Source: Agrypnia vestita
Taxonomy: Eukaryota > Arthropoda > Insecta > Trichoptera > Phryganeidae
Assembly (NCBI GenBank): GCA_016648135.1
Contig: JADDOH010008025.1
Coordinates: 1 to 64,000, forward strand
Direction of reading: 5' to 3'
Length of the DNA: 64,000 nucleotides
This document shows, piece by piece, positions 56,036 to 64,000 of the stretch; positions within the stretch are counted from its first letter, which is position 1, and each line of letters begins with the position of its first letter. The position numbers and the translations under genes are program-made. Under the pieces are notes generated by a model. It saw nothing but the letters and a program-made list of their open reading frames with translations. It was not told where the DNA came from and made no database searches.

Positions 56036-56725
56036 GTGAGTACCATTTCCATTAACTCTTAAAAGACCGTGCTAAAAAATACCTTCGGGGACGGTGGTGT
56101 AACACGGCGTTACCCGGTTAAAAATCAGCATAGTTTTTAATACGTGATAAAATACACATATACACGATACAAATAAGACTTTTTAATGGTCGCTTTATAT
56201 AATTATGTAAGGTAAACATATATATTTGCATCATTTTAATAAATTATTATAAAATCATGGCATATCGAATTTGCGTGCGCTTCCGCCGACGTATCATTAG
56301 CAACTGAATTCAATGACGCGGTCGCCAGCTCGCGTCAGTCGCCTGCACTTCGTCTTTTTATAACACGTGTTACCCGACTCTACCGTACTCTTTCTATATT
56401 GTTTTCGCTTTCGCCGAAACCCAGGCAACCGCCATCTCTGTCCTGCATGAAACGTGTGGTATTGTCGTGCTCTTTCTTGCCCGATTCAACTGCGATGTGC
56501 AATATTCTTCTCTCTTTTACACACTGGCCGAAAATACGAGAGTAATGAATAAATATTTTTTAATTAAAAAATCCGTACATTCCTAACAGTTTAATTTAGT
56601 CATTTTGATGTGTCTATTCGATGATTACAAAAAATGTGACGTTTTAGTTTTCGTAAATAAGGTAGATATTTCATATTTTCTATAACAGGTAAACCTACGT
56701 TACATCACCGACACACAGGAGAGTA
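56036..56725. other. Intron 8, first part, nothing identified
   Basis: AT-rich after a short moderately GC part at 56270-56360. No ORF or repeat end recognised. Confidence 0.4.
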
Positions 56726-56726
56726 G

Positions 56727-57316
56727 TGACGCAACGAATGCTACTTTCACGAATACGAATATCAAACCTGCTATTCGGCGAATACGAATAACTCAACAAG
56801 ATAATAAGTAATACACCGCTGTTCTTTATTTATTAAAAGATTTAATAATTAAAATTTACCACCGGCAAATTCTTGTTCAAAAAGCGCAATATTTGTAACT
56901 TCTCGGGCGTTAGACGATTTCTTTTATCCTATTTATCTATTTATTTTTGTTTGTACATTTCCAGCGGTCGAAAATAAATGTCGCATAATTCACGCTTACG
57001 AGAGGTCGTGTTATTAGATTTAATTTTAAATTATTTTATAAGTGTCAACACTTTTACACACAACGGAAATAAAATGGAACGCACAATACGTATTGCAAAA
57101 CAAAAACTACATGAAATGAGCACCTAACCTCATTAAATAATGCAACGAAACTGGATGAAAGAACTCGTGTTATGTAATGAAAGTACGTAGGTGTGTTCGG
57201 ATACACGATGGACAGCCAAATCGTAATTTGCATTGCGTTCAGTTATAAATAGTTTGTTTTTAATATTCGTGATGATATTCGGCGAATACGAATATTCGTA
57301 TTCGTTGCATCACTGA
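56727..57316. mobile_element. Probable hAT-like MITE
   Basis: Ends AGTGACGCAACGAAT (left) and ATTCGTTGCATCACT (right) are inverted with two mismatches. Many 'gaatacgaata' / 'tattcgtattcg' motifs lie next to both ends, like the subterminal motifs of the 45.4-kb hAT element. No transposase and no clear 8-bp duplication, so superfamily is tentative. Confidence 0.6.
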
Positions 57317-57935
57317 AATTCAGCGTGCAATTTCGACTTGGGGTTGTATTCACTACCCAGTACGTCACTAATCCTAAATATTTTCTGTTTGTAAGTTATA
57401 GTTCACTTGTAATGTCTGCTTCGCTAAACGTGGTGATTTAAAGAAACGTAAATTGTACAAGACAGCTTATATTTAAATGCGATGCATTCAATAAACTGAT
57501 AAGACTATTGGATATTGATCTGTTTGAGTGCAGTCATACAAGATTAAGAAAAATTTTGAGTGCTGAATTTTTTTCTACTTAATAATTAAGTCTCTTTTTC
57601 TCCTGTTCATTCTTTTTGTATTATTTTCAACATGCCTATGTTTTTCTGCTAATAATTAAATCTCTTTTTCTTTTGTTTAAATTTTTTATTCTTTCTTTTT
57701 GTATAATTCTTAACATGCCTAAGTTTTAAGAAAAATTCTGAGTGCAGAATTTTTTTGCTACTTAATAATTAAGTCTCTTTTTTCCTTGTTCATTCTTTTT
57801 GTATTATTTTTTAACATGCCTGTGTTTTTCTGCTAATAATTAAGTTTCTTTTTCTTTTGTTTTAATTTTTTATTCTTTCTTGTTACATAATTTTTAACAT
57901 GGCTTAGTTTAATTCATAAATATTTATCATTTCTA
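57317..57935. other. AT-rich sequence with an internal tandem duplication
   Basis: A T-rich unit of about 190 bp beginning 'ttaagaaaaattttgagtgc' (57544) is repeated from 57726 ('ttaagaaaaattctgagtgc'); both contain 'taataattaagtctcttttt' and 'attctttttgtattatt'. No gene. Confidence 0.6.
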
Positions 57936-58050
57936 GCATATTTCTAAATGTGGACACCTGTAATTGGCCATCTATATTTTATAAATGTTTTCTGTGCTTC
58001 TTTGTTGTGCTGTTGGTCTTCCATGTATATTAAATAAATAAATAAATTTA
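57936..58050 (+). repeat. LINE 3' UTR fragment with (AAAT)n tail
   Basis: Inverse counterpart of 23510-23628: 'aaatgtggacacctgtaatt', 'ggccatctatattttataaa' and 'gtgctgttggtcttccatgt', ending 'aaataaataaataaat'. It sits 35 bp before the exon i acceptor. Confidence 0.72.
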
Positions 58051-58084
58051 AGCATTTTAAAGAGGGATTATGTTTTGTCCGTAG

Positions 58085-58148
58085 ATCGGGTGTGCGAGGG
58101 AGAGTTTATTGTGAAGCACAGCACATCGTCTGTGGACACAGCCGCCTG
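58085..58148 (+). CDS. unc-13-4A: unc-13-4A/BAIAP3-like exon i (64 nt, MHD1)
   Basis: Acceptor TTGTCCGTAG|AT, donor CGCCTG|GTGAGT, phase 1 in and 2 out. The split G|AT gives Asp; translation DRVCEGEFIVKHSTSSVDTA then A and the start of a Cys codon. (L)DxLxxxxxxVKxSxSxVDTxxC is the continuation of the MHD1 signature. Joins to exons h and j are in frame. Confidence 0.93.
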
Positions 58149-58303
58149 GTGAGTACACAAACCACTTCTCCTCACGATATAATCCGCGCAGGTACGCCTC
58201 CACCTTTCCTAAACTCCTCGTCAAATAAGTAATTTTTATTTTAAATAATTAACACAGCACCAGAACTCGCTAGGTCGGTACTCGCTTCAATAATTAAATA
58301 AAT

Positions 58304-58711
58304 CAGAATGTTAGTAAACTTAGTAAAAACCACTACCAGATTTACGGTCTACCGGTTTCGAGACATACCCGTCTCTTTGTCAGGACCAACACTACACTAC
58401 TACATTCACAACACTATACACCCCAACCCAGTATTGTCAAACTATCACCACTATTGTTCACATGCGTGTTAATCTTGTCATGCACTGACTATGAACCATT
58501 GAACTACTGAACAATTCAGGGATCTAACGAGAGAGAGTGAGAGGGGGAGGGGTCTAAAGTGGGGGTTACCACATCACATTGAACAAAGGGCTATATGGAA
58601 AATTAATTTGGTTATTAATGAGAGGTACTCTATTGTTCACCGCCTCCCTAATGTAAAAAATTTCTAAATTATTCAATTTTAAACCTTTTTACTAAGTTTA
58701 CTAACATTCTG
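58304..58711. repeat. Inverted-ended 0.4-kb element with hammerhead-like hairpin
   Basis: 'cagaatgttagtaaacttag' at the left and 'ctaagtttactaacattctg' at the right are perfect inverted ends, extending to about 26 bp. A hammerhead-like hairpin lies just inside the left end (next entry). The interior has no ORF. The layout matches the 61.5-62.65-kb element. Confidence 0.8.
58346..58384 (-). ncRNA. Hammerhead-like motif 3
   Basis: Minus strand: CCTGACAAAGAGAC, loop, GTCTCGAAACCGGTAGAC. The 5' box CTGACAA differs from CTGANGA at one core position (G to A). GAGAC/GTCTC forms stem II; GAAA is intact; ACCGGT can form the short helix III only in a dimer. Probably inactive as a monomer. Confidence 0.45.
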
Positions 58712-59880
58712 TTATTATGTCTGACCACAAAGTTAATGCTTTAAGTATTAATAATATTAATAAAATTAAATAAATCATTCGCTTTTGTCGCTCACGCTTT
58801 TGTTGCGTTCAGAGATCGTGTTTTGACAAAATAGAAAACAGGTCCTCGGCCGCCCGCGTACCTGTAGTTGAAAGTGCGTGACCATCTTAGCCCTAAGCTA
58901 AGCTCTTTACTATCTATGTGGCGTCCCATTGAAAAAATCTTCTGAGTCAGGTAAATTTTTTTGCAATGATAAAATAAATAAATAAATTCCAACTAGGTAC
59001 TTAAAAATGATGAGTATTTGCTTTCTTTAATAGGTTTAAAGATTCTGCCATACTTTTACACATAATACCATTACTCAATAGTCCCTTAATGGATATGTGG
59101 ACGGGTGGTTTAGTTTTGTTTTTATTACTAAATCCTCACTAAGGATAAGAGCTGTTATGTCTAGACATATCCCACCGATGTACTTCGCGTATAAATTTAA
59201 TGTTATCTTGATCAAATGATCTACATTTAAAAGCTTATTTACGTAAAAAAAAAAAAAAATATTTTTCATTTTATTGTTTAAGGGGTTTTGTTGACGTTCA
59301 TTTTTATTTCCCCACTGGAGTACTCGGCCTCCACAAAACGCCAAAAAACCTAGACAAAGACTAAATTAATCTGTACCAATCCCATGTCCTACAGTTCTGT
59401 TGAGTACAACCTTCGTTGCAAGATGCATAGGACGCCGGGTCCTGCATGGTTTAGGCTTCTCACTGGCCATCACAAACCATGTTCCAGCCATCATCAGCGG
59501 CTGCGTTCGTTCGCTTATTTCACTGCTCCTTATGGAGTCCTATTTTCGGCTATGGTGAGATTCCAGGATTTACAGCCATAGATGAAACTGGAGCACAGAT
59601 AATAATTTTAAAGAGAAAACTAAATAGTCGCACGCAAAAAATATGCAAATGGAAGATGATCAATTTTAGAAAAAAATGTGGCTTAAAGGATGCCCTAGAG
59701 GGCGTCCTTCGATAATTCATACACTTAGGTGATTTCTTCTCAGTCATTCTCTCTACAAGGCCCAACCGCCGAAGTTTACTCATTTTTCTAAGGATTTTTA
59801 GGATATATATTTTTTTAAGAACACATTCTTATTTTTGTGAAGTTGTAATTTTTCAGGACAAAGTTCTGTGAAATTTTTGT
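58712..59880. other. Intron 9, nothing certain
   Basis: No recognisable element. Two overlapping + ORFs at 59384-59715 lack domain motifs. AT-rich elsewhere. Confidence 0.4.
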
Positions 59881-60179
59881 AAATCAAATTAATTAATCAA
59901 TTAGAAAGATATACAGAAAAATCTAATTCACGAAAAAATATTAGGTTACTACTGGGATTCGAACCCAGGTCACCTCCTTTCCGGGGCCGGTGCTCTGACC
60001 ACTAAGCTATAGCAACCCTCTATGTTTCCGTGAATATATCGACCTTATATGTAGTTCTTATTAAGAGCACCGGCCCCGGAAAGGAGGTGACCTGGGTTCG
60101 AATCCCAGTAGTAACCTCATATTTTTTCGTGAAATAGATTTTTCTATATATCTTTCTAATTGATTAATTAATTTGATTT
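59881..60179. repeat. Inverted pair of SINE heads (115-bp arms)
   Basis: Arms 59881-59996 and 60064-60179 are near-perfect inverted copies, including the T-arm 'ctgggttcgaatcccag' and the AT-rich flank ending 'aattaattaatttgattt'. The spacer of about 67 bp holds the rest of the left tRNA-like head. The RNA could form a long hairpin in intron 9. Confidence 0.88.
59945..60016 (-). pseudogene. tRNA-like SINE head (minus)
   Basis: Minus strand: acceptor arms GTTGCTA and TAGTAAC pair over 7 bp, D-arm GCTT/GAGC, and a T-arm with perfect CTGGG-TTCGAAT-CCCAG. The anticodon stem does not close properly, so it is unlikely to be a working tRNA. A second, headless copy lies inverted at 60064-60118. Confidence 0.6.
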
Positions 60180-60307
60180 AAAAAGATTTTTAGGAATTTC
60201 TTCAAACAATGTACAGAAATTATTGTTGTCTTTTTTTTTTAAATAAAATAACTGCTTCATTTAATTATTTTAAATTGTTTTAATTGACCTCTATTTTCCG
60301 TTTCCAG

Positions 60308-60459
60308 TTTCTATCAAGCCAGAGAGTTTTGGAGGCTTCTGTGTTGGCCAAACACAGTCCATGCCCTGCAGCTCCTGGACGCCCTCTGTGCAGCCGCCAT
60401 GCACTACGCAGACCTCGCTCACCAGCGACTAGCCGACAGTGGCTACTACGACTTCATTG
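60308..60459 (+). CDS. unc-13-4A: unc-13-4A/BAIAP3-like exon j: end of MHD1 block
   Basis: Acceptor TTTTCCGTTTCCAG|T, donor TTCATTG|GTAAGT, 152 nt, phase 2 in and 1 out. After the split Cys codon: FYQAREFWRLLCWPNTVHAL, QLLDALCAAAMHYADLAHQR, LADSGYYDFI. CFYQxxxFWxxLxWP...YADxxxxxL is a hallmark of Munc13-family MUN regions. Strong donor. Confirms the family assignment independently of the C2 exons. Confidence 0.95.
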
Positions 60460-60507
60460 GTAAGTTATGTTCTTTTAAGCTGTTCCAAACTTATGCAATT
60501 TATCAAT

Positions 60508-60978
60508 AACTAGCTGGTCGTACCCGGCGTTGCACGGGTTAAGGATTATGTAAAAAATAAGTTTGTGAGGGAAAACAAAGGGTCCGCTGTTCTCTAAAAA
60601 ACAATGTTTCCACCTAATGTTAACATAATTTATTGTAACATAACTGTAATACTTAGATATATGGTATTGCAGACTTGTTTGTAGATATTAATGTCCTCTA
60701 TAAAACTGTAGTACAATACTTTGCTCTATTGGCAATAATTTCCGCAGCGTACGCAATATAAGGTTTTTTTTCGTAATTTTTTCACACGTTGGGTTACATT
60801 ATCGAAGTTTTCATACGGATCCCTACCATTTTTGAAAATATTCTATAGCTTATGTTCATCAAGAATAATGTAGAATTCTGAATGTGAAAGAATTTTTTAA
60901 ATCGGTCTAGTAGTTTCGGAGCCTATTCAATCCAAACACACTATCAAATCTTTCCTCTTTATAATATTAGTATAGATT
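60508..60978 (+). repeat. Interspersed repeat ending 'ataatattagtatagatt'
   Basis: Starts 'ctagctggtcgtacccggcg' and ends 'tataatattagtatagatta'. This start/end pair is a very common arthropod interspersed repeat (established pattern, from memory; its class is unsettled to me). No ORF. In intron 10. Confidence 0.7.
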
Positions 60979-61494
60979 AGACTGTGGATTTTCCAAACTA
61001 TTGCCTTGGATTCCTCTGCCAAAATTCGTCTTCCAGGGCCAATTCTCTATTAATTTGCACGATCCGATATTTTTCTGAATGTCTCCTGCTGGCAAAATAT
61101 TTTAATTTTCGGCTTTTTATTGTTTAAGTGATTTATTTTAAGCACATTATCACTAAATTTATCTCCGCAACAGACACACTCACCAGAAATTAACTAAATT
61201 ACTAAGTTTCAAGAAGCGTAAATTTACTAAGTTTCGAGTGAACTTCTTGCGCAAACAACTCAGTTTTGAAATGTTTATTATTTGGTGGAAGATATTTTCA
61301 AATTAAATTTCATCTGCTAATTATTATGTTTTATTTTCAAAACCATTAAATACATATTTTAGATTTCTTTTACGTATTACCATTTCCGTAAAAGTTTTAT
61401 TTTTAAATTACTTTATTTTCTTTTCTTCATTTTTAATAATAATCTTGTTCTACTATTGTATTTTGCTATTACGTTGTGGTTATTCAGTATGAAT
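60979..61494. other. Intron 10 AT-rich sequence, nothing identified
   Basis: 'aattactaagtttc' occurs twice near 61190-61225. No other structure seen. Confidence 0.4.
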
Positions 61495-61544
61495 ATAATT
61501 AAATGAATAAACTTAGTTTAACACCACTTAATTTTTGGTAAAAA

Positions 61545-61580
61545 CCAACCGGTTTCGGAAACAACGTTCCTTCGTCAGGA
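61545..61580 (-). ncRNA. Hammerhead-like motif 4
   Basis: Minus strand: CTGACGA (fits CTGANGA exactly), stem II GGAA/TTCC with loop CGTTGT, then GAAA and the palindrome ACCGGT followed by T, a permitted cleavage base. All core positions I can check are intact. Helix III is only 3 bp, so dimer formation would be required. Confidence 0.55.
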
Positions 61581-62579
61581 TATACTTAATACTATGGGAT
61601 GTTTTCCCACGTCGGGGTTCCAGTTATGCGTGTTCTTCTCACGTCGGAGTTATCATGGGATGTCAAGAAAGATGTTTAGGTAATTAGGGGTCACCATCCC
61701 CCAAATTTTACATCCAGGAAATATCTCTATGTAGGTTTCTATTTCAGTTTTTAATGTGCTTTTATTCAATGAAGTTACAAGGGAGAAATCTGACATGCCG
61801 CTCGCGGTCTCGGCTGAGAAGATCTGACGTCAGTGGAGCGGTGACGATTGTGGAGCTGCTCGTGTGTGTGACGTCACGGTATACAGCTGCCGTTGTGTGG
61901 CTGGAGGTCCGCGTAGGGTGGATGCAGATGATACCTGAGGGATGGTGCAGAAGGTACAGCGTGGCGTGGATGACGATGATACATGAGAGCTGATGGTGAT
62001 GATGCTTGATGGCTGCTGCTTGGTGTCGATGGCGATGATGAGGTAGACTGCGAGGGTCGTGTTGGAGAGACGCGGCGTGTGGTGAGCGCCGCCAAGGAGC
62101 GGGTCGTGAGGCCCTATGACGAACTGATTTTAGGAGTCCGATGTATCGCTTTATATATCCCGTATGCTGCCTCGGCAATTTCACCTGGCGTGGTAATCGT
62201 CCCGTCAGCGAATTCCGTTTCTGCGCATGTAATCTTCGTCATCAGCGTTTTTATAGGAGCCGTACAACTCCTCTTACATAGGAAAAGGCGCTGGTTACAT
62301 TTGCTTGCAGGTCAATGGGGCATTGACCCTACAACACTAAATAAACTTTACAAATTATGAATGATCATACCTCGGTGTCAATTATCCAAATGGAGGTAAA
62401 TAGTAATAATGAATTTATTAAGAATAACCAAAAAAAATCTACAGTCCTATCTTGAATATATCCCCTTTCACTCTATCACCTGTTTCTTTCCCACCCCCAC
62501 TATTTACTCCCATTTGGACACTTGACACCGAGGTATGATTGTTCATAATTTGTAAAGTTTTTTTTAGTATTAAATATAC

Positions 62580-62614
62580 CCTGGCGATGGAACGTTGTTT
62601 CCGAAACCGGTTGG
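62580..62614 (+). ncRNA. Hammerhead-like motif 5
   Basis: CTGGCGA (one core change, A to G), stem GGAAC/GTTTCC, GAAA, ACCGGTT. Inverted partner of motif 4 at the other end of the same element; core mutated. Confidence 0.45.
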
Positions 62615-62660
62615 TTTTTACCAAAAATTAAATGGTGATGAACTAAGTTAATTCGTTAAT

Positions 62661-63475
62661 TAAATTTTTTTAATATTCATTATCATTGTGCAAATATTTT
62701 TTATACGTCATGCCCTTGGAACAACAAGTCAGAGTCATCTGATATTTACATCAAACTGAAATATTAATTAAGCTTTTAAGTTTTGAATTTTAGTTTTGCG
62801 ATTTCTTTGCCAGAGTTTGGCTCATCGCTGATGTGGTAATTTTTTTTTTACAATAATGAAGCTTTGTAATTTAGAGTAATAAAACAAACAATTCAAAAAA
62901 TTAAAACAGGTACGCTTTTATAAGTTTTGTTCGCGTATTCAACTTTATTTTCTCCTAATTAAAATTATTTTATCAAATATTAATTATCTTTCAAAATAAC
63001 AAAAAAATCATGTGGAATATTGCATTGTCATGGGAAATATACAAAATGCTTAATATCTCTGTAAATTTGGAGACAAACAAACAGACACTTCAGAATAAAT
63101 AAAAGTATCTAAAAATCCTGTTCCTGATTTCGGACACGTTTATTTATAAATACTAGTAAAACTCATAAATATTATTCGTAGTCAAATCTGTAGTCATTTT
63201 TAAATATATTTGGTATCTATAAAAAATCAGAAAATTAACATGATCTAAATAAGTTAAATATTATGAAAATAAAAAAATTTGATACAAAAAATCAATTTTT
63301 AACAAAATGGTCTATGATACATTGTCATTCTATTATCTGTAAGACTATAATCATTTTCAGAATCATTTCATTCTTTACATTGCAATTATTTTTGAAAATC
63401 GTGAATTTATTTTGTAGTTATACGTTCTTACTAAAATGACTAATGTTATAGTTTGAAAATAACCATTAATTTTAG
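62661..63475. other. End of intron 10, nothing identified
   Basis: AT-rich, ends ATTAATTTTAG at the exon k acceptor. No ORF with a known motif. Confidence 0.45.
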
Positions 63476-63566
63476 GACCATACAAAACTACTGACGAAAT
63501 GTGCGTAGCAGTCAACAACTTGGAATATGTGAGAAGATCGTTGGCGGAATTCGGAGAAGATATTAA
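63476..63566 (+). CDS. unc-13-4A: unc-13-4A/BAIAP3-like exon k (last in window)
   Basis: Acceptor AATTTTAG|GA, donor TATTAA|GTAAGT, 91 nt, phase 1 in and 2 out. Translation PYKTTDEMCVAVNNLEYVRR then SLAEFGEDI. The (M)CVxxNNxEYVRxxL block follows MHD1 in Munc13 proteins. The gene continues beyond the window toward MHD2 and the second C2 domain. Confidence 0.94.
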
Positions 63567-63860
63567 GTAAGTCAATTCATAAAAATTTAAATAGAGGGAT
63601 TACTTATACAAATTCCAAACATGAAGTGAAAATTTTACTGAAGAAATCCACAACAATCAAATTAAAAAAAATTTAAATTAAGAAATTTGCTCTGCTTTTG
63701 GAATTAATATGACTGTGGCATGTTTTTTTTTAATAACAATATAAAATAAACGGGTATCTTTAATTTCTTCGGCTGGTTTTCTTACAATTTATGTTTTAAG
63801 GAGACTGTTTCTAAAAAAATATATTTTTCGGCGTGATTTACATTGTTGGCCACTTCTTAA
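63567..63860. other. Start of intron 11, nothing identified
   Basis: AT-rich; opens with the strong donor GTAAGT. No other feature seen. Confidence 0.5.
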
Positions 63861-63861
63861 C

Positions 63862-64000
63862 CCTCGGGGTGCCTGGTGGGTCTAAAAGACCCGTCACTTC
63901 AAGGAATCGACGATATTTTTTCAAATTTTTAACCAAGCCCACCGTGCTCCTGAGTAGCTTCGCGATACGGACTAGACGGCCTCCCGCAGTCCGTAACGCG
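63862..64000. mobile_element. Possible piggyBac-like end (cut by window)
   Basis: TTAACCCTCGGGGTGCCTGG followed by the hairpin 'gggtctaaaagaccc'. TTAA plus CCC is the piggyBac insertion/end signature; compare 6063. The other end is outside the window. Confidence 0.35.

Larger units (their letters stand above)
61495..62660. mobile_element. Penelope-type element with inverted hammerhead-bearing ends
   Basis: 'taatttttggtaaaaaccaa' + 'ccggtttcggaaacaacgtt' (61529-61568) is inverted at 62585-62631. Each end contains a hammerhead-like hairpin. The 1-kb interior has ORFs of 79-140 codons on both strands without recognisable RT or endonuclease motifs. Nested inside is a second inverted repeat (62329-62396 and 62510-62575; 'atacctcggtgtcaattat'-type). 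Non-autonomous; the Penelope attribution rests on the hairpins. Confidence 0.6.

Noticed and set aside
55627..56052. Minus-strand 123-141-aa ORFs opposite exon h
   Set aside because: Shadows created by GC-rich codons of exon h; Arg/Ala/Gln-rich with no domain.
59945..60016. Functional tRNA gene
   Set aside because: Acceptor and T-arms are good but the anticodon stem does not close; a mirrored partial copy with shared flanks marks it as a SINE head.

Overview
The window is a stretch of AT-rich, repeat-dense animal nuclear DNA. Interrupted coding exons with canonical GT/AG borders, tRNA-headed SINEs, several non-LTR retrotransposon families with (TTAG)-like or (AAATA)-like tails, and arthropod-type TATA + TCAGT initiators all suggest an insect. 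The style of the RTE-like LINE tails and SINE heads makes a moth or butterfly (Lepidoptera) the best guess; that is inference from pattern memory, not a search.

One host gene is clearly recognised. Eleven + strand exons between 17857 and 63566 splice in a continuous frame (1,599 nt, about 533 codons). They encode the end of the N-terminal C2 domain, the linker and the MHD1 (Munc13-homology) region of a BAIAP3/Munc13-4-type priming protein, the family of Drosophila unc-13-4A (staccato). The gene is open at both ends. The exons for the first half of the C2 domain were not found, and MHD2 and the C-terminal C2 must lie beyond 64000. A CpG-rich block at 6.7-7.4 kb with a CRE and CCAAT boxes is a candidate promoter/first exon for this or another gene. 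The coding exons are GC-rich islands in AT-rich introns; intron 4 is 17.7 kb.

Layout. 1-572 is a 34-bp satellite. 0.7-6.5 kb holds copies of a short interspersed family ('family A'), a Jockey/CR1-like LINE relic and a possible piggyBac-like end. 6.7-7.9 kb is the GC-rich promoter-like block. 8-17 kb holds foldback elements, LINE relics, a deleted mariner and a solo LTR. Intron 1 (18-24.4 kb) holds an LTR-like repeat, a Penelope-type foldback with a hammerhead-like core, a four-unit family A array and a second solo LTR. Intron 3 (25.7-28.4 kb) has a foldback element and a PIF/Harbinger-type element. Intron 4 (28.6-46.2 kb) has LINEs, a foldback MITE, a Penelope GIY-YIG relic, a deleted hAT with an exact 8-bp target duplication, SINEs, a 1.9-kb array of a 49-bp satellite and a second hAT MITE with an exact 8-bp duplication. 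Introns 6-10 hold a second foldback MITE, a tandem promoter-like 0.3-kb repeat, RTE relics, an inverted pair of SINE heads and Penelope-type terminal hairpins.

Apart from the unc-13-4A-like gene, nearly everything identifiable is mobile-element derived. No gene cluster or defence-like system is visible. The most useful second looks are the family of hammerhead-like hairpins, the elements with intact target-site duplications, and the satellite whose centre rather than its edges is scrambled.
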